DNA of 64,000 nt from Synchiropus splendidus (lineage: Eukaryota > Chordata > Actinopteri > Syngnathiformes > Callionymidae), in NCBI RefSeq assembly GCF_027744825.2, contig NC_071347.1, positions 16,851,001 through 16,915,000 on the forward strand. The letters run 5' to 3'. Both the position numbers and the translations under genes were made by a program. Positions 1 through 11,860 of the stretch are shown in pieces (within the stretch, counting starts at the first letter, position 1; the number at the start of each line of letters is the position of its first letter). Under the pieces are notes generated by a model. It ran no database searches. It was not told the origin of the DNA and saw only the letters and a list, made by a program, of their open reading frames with translations.

Positions 1-1479
1 CCAGAGTTTAGAAAGGGCGAACAAAGATAAGTCAACGAACAGATAAATGCACGACGGAGAGAGAGGAAGCAAACGTGGCGAATTACCAGTGAAACAATTG
101 GAGTCGATCTGGCACACGTTGCTGGAGTCCAGGTGTTCTAACACTCAGGTGAAGAGAAGATGATTGGCTCCAGACGTCTGCCACAAACAGGGAGGAAGGA
201 CGGAGAAGCAAAACGGGGATCAAAGGACTTAACAAAAGCAGAGCATGACAATGATGAGGTCCACCTCCGTGATGTGTTATGTGTTACCCACTTGTTTCAC
301 TGTTTGCACTTTGTTTTTATACGTTTGATCAGAGGAGATTTCATCTTTAAAAAGAAATCATTATTCTGAAGTCATGGTGGCAATATATTTGTGTGTTGTT
401 TCACCACCGTATTGTTCTGGTTTTAAAGAAGCCCCTGTATTACCTGTCGCTGATGGACGGTTTCATCTGCGTCTCCTTGCTAGCTCCGCCCCTTACGTGC
501 GCATGCTAGCAGTTCGCCCAAATCAAAACATGGTGGACACATCATATGTTTCCCAGATCTACTTCAAAACAATACTCCTTGCAAGCGCCAGTTCGGAACA
601 TTGTACCGAACAAATTCACAGTTCAGGTGTGGCTTTTAGACTGAAAGGTGCAAAGCGGGTAAAATTCAAATTAAGCTAAGTTGCTGTGTTGCTGTATACG
701 TCATTACTTTAGAAAGCAACCATCTGTGGCACAGTCTATTAAGTCTGTGTGCTGGAAGCTGTCCTTCAAATATAGTAAATGTTTTGGCTTTGACTCCATC
801 TGCACATTGTTTTTCAAAGAGCACCACTTATTTCATGTTTTCTTTTTCTTCCAGCGCTGGCTTCACCCCTCTTTACTGATAACTAGACAGGTATGTATTT
901 CTCATTTTCATTTTGCACTCTGACATGATGAACCACTGCGCAGCTCCACACAGCCCGATTTCCAAGGCCATCTGGGCTTGATTTACATTCGGCCATTATT
1001 GTAATCTGCAGCCCACCTCCCACTGTGAGCGGATCCAACGCTGTGATTTTAATGGCTTTGTCTTTAGTTTAATTACATGCAAGAGTGACACCGCTGGTGT
1101 TTGCTGCAGGATTTGGCAGCTTGTTTGCATATGGATTTGAGCTTTATTGGTCTGGACGACACACAAACGATACGTGAACAGCCAGGGATCCATTTCCACC
1201 GCAGCTCAATACGACCAGTAAACACGGTGAAGCCGAAGCAGCCGGCTAATGAAGCAGACGCTCATGATTCACTGAGCGAGCTGAGAGCACATCATCCTTT
1301 TTGGTGCATTATAGCTTTTCGAATTGGCTTATTCACCTTTTTATTCATTTGACTTAGCAGGCTGTCTGAGGAGGCTGTCTGTGTACTTTTTGCTTTGCTT
1401 TTTCTGGGACACACTTTGAGCTATTTTATCTCTATGAAATGATATGAGTCATTCACCTAACAAGGACAGAAATATGTAA
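1..1479. other. No gene or repeat recognised
   Basis: This is unique-looking A/T-leaning DNA. All reading frames are under about 105 codons, with no recognisable domain. The 950-1140 part is balanced in composition and has homeodomain/POU-like words (ATTACATGCAA, TTTGCATATGG), so it could be conserved noncoding DNA, but one sequence cannot show conservation. Confidence 0.5.
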
Positions 1480-1481
1480 TA

Positions 1482-2162
1482 CAGTGGTACCTCGGTTTTC
1501 GAACGTCCCGGAATTCGAAAAAATCGGATTTCGAACGAAAATCCAGAACTCGAACGGCCCCGAAAAAAGCCGGAAAAAACATCACGTGCGCGGACCGATC
1601 AGCTGTCCCACGACACGCTTTGTTATTGTATGTAACGCAGCCTCTGTATGCAGACGTGTCCCGTTAGCTACATTTACTGACTGTTTTTTCTTCATATTGA
1701 GGTGTAAAACCTTTCCTGTCTCCGCACTGGACCGTGGTAGAGTGTCACAGGGGAGGTGCTCGCTCTCCACACTCCAGGGTTTGATGTCCTGTTGTGGGCT
1801 GGAGCTGGGACAGGGATGAGGCGAGTCTGGGACAGAGCGTGACTTGGTTCATGACTTTGTCACAGCCAAACTGCACAGAAGCGCACATTCAGAGCTGGAC
1901 ACGCACCGGGCACCTCTTCACTTCTGGAGAGACGTCACTCACTCGGCAACCCCTCCCACATGCAGCGGCCACACACATAGAGGAACAGCGCACCTGCAGC
2001 AGACACTCTACATTCACTCCTACAAAAGACTGTTTTAAGGCTTGGAACGCATTATTTCTTTTTCCATTCATTGTAATGGGAAAAATCGATTCAGATTTCG
2101 AACAAATCGCTTCTCGAACGGCCGTCTGGAACGTATTGTGGTCGAGAACCGAGGTACCACTG
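1482..2162 (+). mobile_element. Non-autonomous TA-flanked inverted-repeat DNA transposon, copy 1 (pogo/Tigger-like)
   Basis: The element opens with CAGTGGTACCTCGG and closes with the exact reverse complement CCGAGGTACCACTG. A TA dinucleotide lies directly outside each end (1480-1481 and 2163-2164). Subterminal TTCGAAC-type words repeat inside both ends. The length is 681 bp and no transposase domain is readable, so any movement would need an enzyme supplied elsewhere. TA targets with CAG-starting ends fit the Tc1/mariner superfamily, and the pogo/Tigger group best. That assignment is an inference. Two more copies lie in this window on the opposite strand (40056-40634 and 47690-48402). A reading frame near 1794-2036 recurs in all three copies, which recent common origin explains without any function. 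Confidence 0.85.
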
Positions 2163-2164
2163 TA

Positions 2165-4590
2165 CTTAAGGTGCACTTAATGATCACACTTGGCACATGG
2201 TCAGATTTAGTAGCGAAAGACGTCACAGCCAAGTGCAACAAGTTCCAGCTATCAAAAAACAAGATAGCAACGTCGGTGAAAGCTATTCTTACTCTTCCCT
2301 TGTCCAGATATCAGGAATTCTTGATAAATGTGCCGTCTGTTTGCACATTCTGGATGAATAGGAAACCGCTGAATGTGTTAGTTTCTTTTGCCCTATTTGG
2401 TTGATTCAAAACTTCTACTTCCTATTTACGTCTGGGGAAGCCATCTTGGATTGCGCACTCGGCTTGGAAATCCTCGGTGATGCAACCGGGGGCTTAACTG
2501 TGTATTTCTGAGTTCCAAGGACAACTGGAACGCACCTATATCCAGTGCAGTACGTCATTGATCCCATAATCCTTTGCAGTTACACGAACATGAAAATGAT
2601 GTACTGAGGCTACTGTCAGCAAATGGAATTGGATAAGCCGAGCATTTTGTGTTGGCACCGTGTTTATTTTTACGGGTTAATTGATCTGAGAGTTTCTCAC
2701 ACTTTGGTTTATGTTCATCTTGCTTATACTGTATGTAACTCTTAAAACATGGAAAAGCATAGGAAGTACTTTCACGTGTCTGTCAGATGGTTTGTATTTT
2801 TATCTTAAAGAGAACGTGACAGCAGTAAAACAATATTTCAGTCATCTGTCAAGTCGAGTCAGTGTCTCAGCACTTTTCAAACTGACTTGTGTAGTTTGTT
2901 GACCCTACATCTCCGATGTAATTGTTTTTGGGATACTCTCCAATATACAGGTCTTGTAGAACATGGCAGTACATTGCAACACATCTCAACATGATTTAAG
3001 TGAAATACTTTCAAGAGAGGACTCTGTCTCTCTGGACTTATTTTGACAGGACACCCAGTAATGTGGATGAGACAGGGATTTTGGCTCTGGAGTGCAGTAT
3101 TTGAAGAAACTCTCCAGGTTGCTTTTGGAGAAATCAGCTGAGAGTTGAGGGATATGGGAAAGCAAGTCTGGGTCAGGATGGAAATTTGAATGGGCTGGAA
3201 ACTGGGCTGGGTGCCACCCCTGCTTGCCAGAGAAATCCACTATCAGGAGACTAGAAAGGGAACTATTTGCCCCCTAAGTAAATTCAGCAGGGGTTTGAAA
3301 GGATTAGCGCCGTTTTTTCAAGTGGTATTTGGAAGTCTTTTGGTAAGTAAAACCGTCTTGTTTTCTGAAGAGGGTGCCAAGGCTGACTGCCTTTTAATGG
3401 GATCACAGTGGACAATCCAGGAACTACTGCCAGGTGATGTGATTCCACTGTGTGATTCCAGCTGTATAAACACACATTCTAATTATCACACACACACAAA
3501 AAAAATAGGTGAATCCTTAGGTGAATGGAAATGTCCTTCTATCTTAAACGGCCAATTTCTTGTGCTTTCCAGAACAGACTTAACTACAAACTATTGTTTT
3601 CATTTTCCGACTGGAAATCGTCAAAGTAGCACGGGGACGGGGTCACTGCTACTGCAGATGTTATTTACGGGAATCCATTGTTTCTCCGTCAACAAATTCT
3701 GGGTAGCGCTTTGTTATGTGCAAGGGCACAGCTGGAGACCCCACTTGCTATATTTGTAACAAGGTTACACTGTCTCCAACAGCTCCAACCTGGCCATTTG
3801 AGGATACAGCTCCACTTAACCAATGCTGGTTGAGCTTGTGCAAATAGAGTGGGGGAAGCTGCCATAGCAGCCCGGCAGTAGTTGTACTGTTAAAGGCATT
3901 TGGATCCTTCAAAGCATCATTGTTTGTGTGACCAAACGAAAGCTGAGACTCCCTGATGGCTCCCTTGAAAAGCAGATGCCGGAGATTGTTGCCTTGACTT
4001 TTTATGACTTGCTTGCTGCCAGAAAAATGATGCTTGTATTGCGCTTTTTTGACAAACAGTCAAGTCATTTTACACTTAATCTCAAAATCCGGGAAATGGA
4101 AAATGTCTCTGTCACTTTATCTCCCTGACCATGGGTCATGTTTAGGGATTTCACTTTACCTAACCTAGTGAGTTAAAGGTCATTTGACCTTCAACAACAC
4201 TGTCCTACATTGATATATCTGCAGCAAACTGGAAATGATCAAATATAAAACACAAGATTCAAATACTTGTGTCTTGGCCAGGCGCAAATGTGCAAATCAA
4301 TGTGGGTCCATACGAGACTCTGTGGAAAAATAACAGTCTAAAAACTATTTTAATAGTCTCCGTAGACTCATAGATGTGGGAAACAGAGACCAGAGGGGCT
4401 TCACAAGGATATAGAACTTAGTGGATAGAGGCCAAATCCGGAGGAAGAGGAAGGTCATGATGAGTCTCTGTGATAATGCTGTTAATTTTTTGTGTTGATG
4501 AGTATTTATAACAACATCTGTGGACATTGTGTCAAGGCAAGTGCCTTTACACAGCTCATAAATGTCTTATGGAATGATGCCCTTCTGAGA
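2165..4590. other. No gene recognised
   Basis: The longest open frame in the window (3190-3759, 189 codons, plus strand) lies here. It has no signal peptide, domain or repeat I recognise, and it holds low-complexity Ser/Thr/His stretches, so I treat it as chance. The 2430-2540 segment contains AGCCATCTTGGATTGC, whose reverse complement partly recurs near 48.62 kb. This suggests an old dispersed repeat. Confidence 0.45.
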
Positions 4591-4601
4591 ATCATATGTC
4601 T

Positions 4602-4641
4602 GCTTCTTCTTCTTCTTCTTCTTCTTCTTCTTCTTCTTCTT
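4602..4641. repeat. (TTC)n microsatellite, tail of the RTE-like LINE
   Basis: There are about 13 uninterrupted TTC units. On the minus strand this is (GAA)n directly after the LINE 3' end. The same junction (a CCCCTGAAG-type 3' end followed by GAAGAAG) occurs at the plus-strand copies near 54.59, 58.76 and 59.09 kb. The tract is therefore the element's own simple-repeat tail. Confidence 0.85.
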
Positions 4642-5205
4642 TTGGCTCCTCCCTTCAGGGGTCACCACAGTGGATCATCCTCCTCCATCTCACCCTGTCC
4701 TCTGCTTCCTCTGCTCTCAAACCTACAAACCTCATGTCCTCCTTCACCACCTCCATCAATCTCCTCTTTGGCCTTCCTCTCCACCTTCTGCCTGGCAGTT
4801 CCAACCTCAACATCTTCCTACCAATGTACTGGCTCTCTCTCCTCCAAACCATCTCCACCTAGCCTCTCTGACTTGGTCTCCTAAACACCTGACATGTGCT
4901 GTCCCTCTGTTCTACTGCTTCCTGATCCTGCTCACTTCCAGAGAGAAGCATCTTCATCTCCTTGCCGACACCCTTTTGTCACACATCACACCTGACACTT
5001 TTCTCCAATTTTTCCATCCTGCCTGCACCTGCTTCTTCACCTCTTTCTCACACTCTCCATCGCCCTGGACAGTTGAGCCTGAAACCCCCCACCTTCTTTA
5101 TCTCTGCATCCTGTAACTTCACCTGTCCACTTGGCTCCCTCTCATTCACACACGTATTCCGTCTTCCTGCGACTAACCTTCATTCATATCTCTTTTACTT
5201 AATGC
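4642..5205 (-). pseudogene. RTE-like non-LTR retrotransposon, C-terminal ORF2 fragment plus upstream piece
   Basis: On the minus strand, 4655-4858 reads through a basic C-terminal tail of reverse-transcriptase ORF2 type: residues include RRESQYIGRKMLRLELPGRR, then RGRPKRRLMEVVKEDM, then WRRM..CGDP. The RWFGHVxRR / GRRRRGRPKRR...DxVKEDM arrangement is familiar from RTE-clade LINEs of fish. The upstream part (about 4860-5205, reverse) resembles more N-terminal sequence of such elements, but the stretch between is compressed, which suggests an internal deletion. The fragment is 5'-truncated and frameshifted, so it cannot make an active enzyme. It ends in the (GAA)n tail at 4602-4641. Clade naming comes from motif memory. 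A related LINE clade is the main alternative. Confidence 0.7.
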
Positions 5206-5239
5206 CACAAAATGCCCACCACTCATCCTTCTAGCTGAT

Positions 5240-8200
5240 GCCATAAAGAATAAGATAGAAATAACCACTTGTGTTCGTGAAATGATAATTCAAGAACCAT
5301 TGTCTTGCCGTAATCATTTGCATTCTATCAGCAAAGCCTTCTCACTTCACAGGCACCGTTTCATGTTGTTGTTCCAACATGTAAGTTTGAGAAGCCAAAC
5401 CCTCCGCTGTGATGCCTGGAGGGATTCTATACTTGTATGTAACTTATTCACAGATTGATTTTTGCCACCCACCAGCTTCAAGTTCAAGAGTTCCGATCAT
5501 TGCAATCTCTTCAGTGTACAGTATACAGTACATAACAGGCACTGCCAGCATCGTCTAGTCCTTCAGTCGAGTCAATATCCCTGTCTATTTTCAGTTTCCA
5601 TCATGGACAAAGACTGCAGTGCATCCTCTTGACGGTTTCATTCAAGTCCTTTTTTTTTAGCCACATCATCACTGGTTGTCTGCTTCTTCTCTTTTTACCT
5701 GGTAATTGCAGGGTTTTGGCACAGATTTTTTGAAACCGTGAATTAGTGACAATGAAAATGCACGTTTTTAATTATAAGAATTTAATCTCTCTCAAATCCA
5801 CACCCACTTCGTCTGGGCTTGAGTTCTGTGAGCAGTGGGTGTATTTCCAGACTTTTCATTTAAAACCACCTTTATCATGTCCAATTCTATGTGTGTTTCA
5901 CACTTGTTTCGATGATTCCACTTTGTTTTAAAGCACTTCGGCGCTTGAGATTTCATGTTTAAAAATTAGATCATTATTCTGGCGGCCCTCATTGAAGCCG
6001 CGGCGGTGCACCACGATCGTGTCCATGGAGAGCAAACCCTGAACTCCATACCAACTAGCTTCCTCTCAAAGTGTGTATCTCAGCGTTGCCTCCTTTAAAA
6101 CTTCGTGACCACACCCTCTGTGCTAAACATCTATAACCCTGAAACACAGAGCTCAAGTGTAGCACTTGTTTGGAAAGGGAGTCATTGACTTGTGCTGGTT
6201 CTATCTGTACATCATGTTCAGGACCTACAGCTAGATTCAAGATAAAGAAACCCCACACTTTTCTCAGTTCTTGGATCAATGGATGTAAACCTAAACTTCC
6301 CTTCTGCAACACCCAAGCCAACAAAAGCCTTTCAGCGTCATTCCAAAGCAAGCGTACAGATGGAACCTTTCTCTTATAGTCATGTGGTGGGCTGGAAAGC
6401 CTGCGTTACAAATGTCCGTTATTAAAGCCCTGTCCATCATACAAACAACCACAGGAGTGTAACTAAACTAACATCCATGAAATAAACGTCTGACTTGGCG
6501 TGAAGCACCAAAAACCAATAAGAGGCCGAAGTGATGGACGTGTGCGCACGCCCCGTCATCTGTCAGTGACAGCGCTGTTGGGCTCTCAGCCACCATACTG
6601 ACATTCTATATGAGGCGAACAGCAATCATCCTCATCTCAGAGGAGTTGAACAATTGACAGAATTTCATAAGCAGACAGTTATATAAGGTATCGGTAACAG
6701 ATCTCTCTCAGTGTGTGAGCGTATTTCTGTCATCTGCGCTGACATGGATTCAGTCCTGCGGTGAGGGTGTTTTTAATTAGAAGGATTATCTCCCTTCGCT
6801 GTGAAACTCCCTTATGTTTTACCCACCAACTCATATACAGCAAATGCCTGTTGCACTCAACTCTCATATATGTTATGGATGACACTGGAGGACATTTCCC
6901 TCTGTGCCGAAGGAGTTCGATAGATAGATGCATCGATCTTTTTCAGTCCAACGTAGGGTATTTTCTTAGCTTGATGACTCAGGCCTTTCTCGTGGTATTA
7001 CTCAGCTGCTGACCTTTCTGTGTGCCACGGAGTTTCCAAATATCCACGTCAGTTGCGGCAAACATACTTCAATTACAGCTGAAGTTTATGTGCATATAAA
7101 CGGACGACGTCATGGATGCTGTTCTGCATCATGATGTATGGCAGCGGTGTGTGGGACCCAAAGTGCTGAATACCACATGCTTAGCGTAATGTGTGCTGTT
7201 TATTTATGTTTATTTATAATACCGCTCTCACTCACGTGGTACACTTTCAGGTGGAAACTCCAGTCCGGCTAAATCTGGGTCTGCCTCTTCTGTTCAGTTT
7301 CTTCCCCCAACGGTTCAAATATACTGCTTTATTGACTTGATCTTACTTACACATTTACATTTTGTTAATGTACAGTTTCATTCCCCTGCAGATATGGAGC
7401 TTGTTAAAAGGCTATTGTTTCAAACATTTTGGAAAATGGCCGACAGAGGTCTCAAACAAACAATAAATCCATCCTGCTCAAAAGGTTAATGCTTTCTTTA
7501 CGATATGTATTCAAGCAAGTGGTAGCTTGACCTTTTCACCCGTCGTTTCTGCTGTGTCCTGCTGGCTGACTAGACACGAGTATTTGATTTAGCCGGGATA
7601 CAGCTTGAGTGATATACTGTGAGTGCAAAAGTAAAGGGTGTGAGGTTGAACTCCAGCCAACTGCAATAAAATCCACAACTTGTCTGGAAGGGCTTGTGTT
7701 TTCTGCGGTTTATCCATTCTCTCTCTCTTTGTTCTTTATGTATGGAGCACACCTCAGAGTGTGTGCACATCTCTCAGCCAGGCTGCGTCCCTCAGAGCCA
7801 CCCAACAAGCTGATTTATGCTTTTATTTGACTCATTTATTCTTGGTGGGGTTCAGCGGCAACTACTTACCAACAAATCGCCCCATAAATTGTGTGTCCTG
7901 TTTCTCAGACATAATAAACTATACATTAGTGGCTAGTAAAGTCCTGCATGCATTAAGCGGTGTGGGAAGCAGTTCTCGAAAAGTCCTGGAATAAACTGTG
8001 ACCGCATGCGTGATTATTTGGACAGTGTGTTGGAGAGGAGGGAGATCATCCTAATCCGTGGAGATAGTGGAACCATTAAACCATGTCTCGGTAATGGAGA
8101 GTAATGTGGGATTAGCTGCAGACGGTGACATGTCCATGTCTGGAATACCTCAATCAGAATGGAAAATGGCGCGATATGGAATTTTCTGACAGGCTCTTGT

Positions 8201-8720
8201 TCAGATTCTTAAATTGGAGCGATGGTGGAAAATGGGGAGCGGTAGCTAACTTAAGGAAAATAGGATGTGGCTTTGGAAAAATTCTCCAACTTATCGACTG
8301 TGTTTGCTTCCTTTAGGGTCGAAAATATATTTTTATGTGCAACCAGGGTGAATAAATCAGGCACACGTCCCGATTCCGTTGGTATTCTGTAAATGTAACT
8401 TGGAGAATTTGTTGGAGTGGGGGACTTTTTTTTTTGCATCTGAGCATTCTGAACTCGATCCACAGGAGAATGGATAACACAGAGCTTTGTTGGCTCAAAA
8501 CAAACAAATAAACAAATGAATTCTGGCAAAGCAAGTTACTAAAATGGCATGTATTTTCTCACATCTCAGTTCAAAATACTGTAGTTGATTTTGCAATATT
8601 CTGTCATCTGGCTTGCCATTTAAAAAAGGCACCTTGTTTCTATTTAAAAACACATTTCTCAAATTAAAATACCTATATTTCCGAACAGAGAGTATTTTGC
8701 TCAACTGCCCTTCAGTGTAG
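5240..8720. other. No gene or repeat recognised
   Basis: Only short frames (under about 105 codons) with no recognisable domain are present. I see no microsatellite longer than a few units and no inverted-repeat element here. Confidence 0.5.
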
Positions 8721-8725
8721 CACTG

Positions 8726-8773
8726 TAGCAGCGTAGGGGCCCCTACACCGGGCTTTCCCCCCCTACGCTGCTA
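8726..8773. repeat. Perfect 14-bp-arm hairpin
   Basis: The left arm TAGCAGCGTAGGGG (8726-8739) is the exact reverse complement of CCCCTACGCTGCTA (8760-8773), with a 20-bp loop. An inner palindrome, GTAGGGGCCCCTAC (8732-8745), overlaps the left arm, so two alternative folds compete. It is G/C-rich inside an A/T-rich region. Nothing nearby identifies it as a gene, a terminator or a microRNA precursor, whose stems are usually longer and imperfect. Confidence 0.8.
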
Positions 8774-8774
8774 T

Positions 8775-10490
8775 TTTCTCGGCGTTGGGAGAGAAATCCC
8801 AGCTGTTTTTGTCAACAAGTGAAGTGTGACTCACAATATTAGCACTCCCTCACCCTCAGTGCTCCATCACTCCCTCCCTCCTAAGGTAGACTGTAAAGGA
8901 GGAAGAAAGATGTGGGCTGTGTTGTCCGTCTTTCCGTCCCCCACCACCTCAAACACGGACACATCTTCTCCCCCCGCGGAGTCACCCCTCTGTTACGAAG
9001 AAGTCCTGGGCAGACGCCTGTTGAACCACCTTAAATGTGAGCAAGTTAGCAGCCGGACTCTTGAGTCACTGGAAAATGACTCAACTCCTGTCTTGGAGTC
9101 GACTGAGGAAACACATTTCAGCCACATGCATATGCAGATATGGGTGTCTGCGGTCAGGCCAGAAAGCAAGGCTTGATGTGTTGGTAGCAGTTTTATGCAA
9201 TTTCCTTAAGTATACTCTTCCCCCGTGCCTGTTGTTCGTATTTATAATTCACATTTCCATGTTTGTGTTTCTGTTTCTTATTAGCGTGATCACCGCCGAG
9301 CTTTAATGGCAAACATATTATTTTTACAGCGGTGTTGCCATGTGTTCTTCTCCAACGCTGATGTTAATAATTACATTTTTATATCTTGCCCCAAGGGCCA
9401 ACTCTGCTGGTTTAAATTTGGAATATTATTCATTCTGTTTTCCTCTGAAGTAAGAATTTGATACTGTTATTACATTAAGCATGGTTGGGTGACTAATGCC
9501 TCAAATTTAATGCTGTTGCACGTATTGGCCCCACGCTTTTATGGTGATGTCACTTCGTGGGTCACATTGGAGTCACGGGTTTGTGTTGCGCTATAGTTCC
9601 ACTCCACTCTTAGGTTGACTGAATTGGTTCAGTCTTGAAAGTCACCCATAATGTTTTCAGTCTGCCACTGCTGTCTGCAAAATACACATATACAAACATC
9701 CGCATTCTATGTTTCGCTGAGGACTGCAGTCAACTCATTCATTCATAACGTTGCTTGAACTCACAGTGGCAAAGAGAATGACTTCTTTTTAAATGAAATT
9801 GTTTTCCTCTAAAACATAGTTCTGTAGGTGCAGGTTACATTGTGAATACATGAGGGTGGATTTTGTTTGCAGTTCCAACACAGTGCAGAAGTGTAAAGTA
9901 AAACACATTCATATTGAATGGATTTAATGGAAGTTTGTTGAAGACTTTAAAGGTAGAAGTTCTCTGACAACTGCCTGCCATTTTTGCATTTATTACTATT
10001 TATTTTTGTTTTTTTTTTAGTTTATAGTCTTTTTCAATGCATAGTCTTTGTAGTATACTGCAGAGTTTGTAAAGCAGAAGAAATATAGAGACAAGCACAA
10101 CCTAAACGTTCAAATGTAAAACTTCTGTCTCCTTCGAAAGGTCACAGTCTGAATGTGAAATAATTGAATGTGACTAATAATGCTGTCAAGCCAAGCGGCT
10201 TATCTTCAAAGGTAGTGTCGTGGTGGCTCTCCAGCAAGAATGACTGTGTGATGACTCCACTGTTCAGATGGAAAACGTAGATTTGTGAGATCTTGCAGAC
10301 ACAAAACTTGAGTTTACAAAAGCTTAATAAGCTTTAATTGGCTTCTCAGCCTTGTATCGTGATAAAGACAACAAGGCTCAGCTGCTGTTGCATAATAGTG
10401 TGGGTTTTATTCAATGATTTATTGCCTTAATGTTCTCTCAGGGCGAGTTTTGATCAAGGCAGCCCGACTTCTGGTTTTGCTGTCACATTC
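8775..10490. other. No gene recognised
   Basis: The reading frames at 8826-9176 and 9037-9306 have no recognisable domain. A short T-run occurs near 10008-10018. Nothing else stands out. Confidence 0.5.
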
Positions 10491-10491
10491 C

Positions 10492-10730
10492 TTTAGACTT
10501 AGACTTTCCTTATTGTCATTGCACAAAAACACATCACTGTATTATGGCAACAAAATTTGAGTCTGAGGCCTCCAGCTTCCAAAAACAATAACTAAATAAG
10601 TATCAGATAAATACTAACAAAACAAAACAAAACAAAACAAAATATATATATATATATATATTAAAAATACAATAAATATATACTAAATATAAACAAATAA
10701 GCAGTATTGCAGCTATTGTCCAAAATCATC
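10492..10730 (-). mobile_element. LINE (L2/CR1-like) 3' tail, minus strand
   Basis: The segment begins TAGACTTAGACTTTCCTTAT, which on the minus strand reads as a 3' terminus with an AATAAGG/AATAAAG-like signal and a short TCTAAG repeat. Its other end shares GCAGTATTGCAGCTATTGTC with the 27.4-kb copy, which runs on into a recognisable ORF2 C-terminus. The middle is expanded by simple repeats: (CAAAA)n at about 10617-10642 and (TA)n at 10642-10661. No coding sequence remains in this copy. Confidence 0.7.
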
Positions 10731-11540
10731 TCCAAGTCTAATGCACTTATTTTTTTATCTGCGATATTAAAGTCAGCTTTCATTTTATTCATTGTGACGG
10801 CCCATGCTTTAAATTATATCGCTGTTGGGAAAGGTTCATGCACCTTTCACCGGCCTGCCGTAAAATATCCGCCGACACCAGGATGGAGGTGGCACAGGCC
10901 TTTAAACTCTCATTTCCCCTGACGTCATGCTTGTGGCCTGCGTCGAGCTGCAGTCTGTCTTCCCAGCAGAGCCATAGTGCACGCTTGCTCCAGTGATGTC
11001 ACTGCAGTAAAACAACACAGAAAGTTTCCGAAGGCTGAAAAGACTGGACGCTGAGTGTTTGGAGCGCTCCGGGAAATACGTCCCGGATAATTGGCGGGAT
11101 CATTTCCGCAGCGGCAGCTGAGGTCAGGCATGGGCATCCGTCCCCCTCTATCCTAAGTCCACAAATACAGCCCGAGCCTCTCATCGGCCTTTCCTCCCTC
11201 TCATCACCGCAACATGTCGTCTAATTGTAGTTTTCACATGCCTCCCCAATTTGCCCACACTGACCTCATGTGAGCCCGTTTTGAGAAAATATTGCTGCTT
11301 CTTGGAATCAATGTCTTGAGTTGGGTTGTTTTGATCACACTGGGATTACCTCATACCCCGGAGGGCGAAATGGCTCAGTACTATATCTGTGGCAAACAGC
11401 TCTGTTTTTTGACCTCGTGCTAAGAACCAATGAAATATTGGGTAGTCAGCAGCACAATAAGAATATTTCTGTTACGTTTTGTGTTCCCTTGTGCTTTTAT
11501 TTTGTTATTTCCACACTTCATACTTGAGTAATATTGACTT
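10731..11540. other. No gene recognised
   Basis: This is a moderately G/C-rich interval without a supported gene. The two minus-strand frames at 10925-11184 overlap each other and show no domain. Confidence 0.45.
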
Positions 11541-11542
11541 AA

Positions 11543-11640
11543 GGTGCTTTCACACTAGGGGTTCTGTCTCGAGACAAAGCTCTCTCGTCTCAGAAGTCCG
11601 AGATGTGAACTCAAGCGAGTCGGGTTTTGGCCGCGGACTT
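11543..11640. mobile_element. Possible DNA-transposon end, cut by a LINE tail
   Basis: It opens with GGTGCTTTCACACTAGGGGT, a 'tgctttcacac' style end seen in many fish DNA transposons, and continues with CGAGAC and GTCTCAG words. It stops where the 11.65-kb LINE tail begins, so only one end is left. No target duplication can be checked, which keeps the call weak. Confidence 0.35.
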
Positions 11641-11649
11641 GATCCCAGC

Positions 11650-11860
11650 ACTTAGACTTCCTTTATTGTCATTGCAGAAAGAAAACACAGTAGTGACACC
11701 TTAGCAATGACATATTGTTGCTGGGCTTCCGGCTCCAATAATAATACTTGAATAATAATAATAACGTACAACAATACAATAAATACTAAATAAATACATG
11801 CTGAGTGCAAAACTAATACTACTAAGTGCAAAGTAAGTACAAGTAAGTGAAGTAAATTGC
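11650..11860 (-). mobile_element. LINE (L2/CR1-like) 3' tail, minus strand
   Basis: CTTAGACTTCCTTTATTGTC followed by ATTGCAG matches the 3' termini at 10.49 and 27.31 kb. The remainder is A/T-rich with AATAAT and AAGTAAGTGAAGTA runs. No ORF2 coding sequence is recognisable, so the copy is a short 5'-truncated tail. Confidence 0.65.

Noticed and set aside
1794..2036. Same ORF preserved in three places (also on the minus strand near 40.05-40.30 and 47.81-48.01 kb), suggesting a conserved protein
   Set aside because: The three loci are copies of one transposon that are nearly identical at the DNA level, including outside the frame, so shared descent explains the frame.
3190..3759. Longest open frame in the window, 189 codons, plus strand
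   Set aside because: No recognisable domain, signal peptide or membrane segment, no splice or promoter context, and no paralogue here. In 64 kb of A/T-leaning DNA one frame of this length is expected by chance.
4492..5116. Poly-Leu/poly-Ser and Pro/Ser-rich plus-strand frames resembling secreted low-complexity proteins
   Set aside because: They read the (TTC)n tail and the antisense strand of the RTE-like fragment.
8726..8773. Rho-independent terminator or microRNA precursor
   Set aside because: The genome is eukaryotic, there is no T-run after the stem, and the perfect 14-bp arms are too short for a typical microRNA hairpin.
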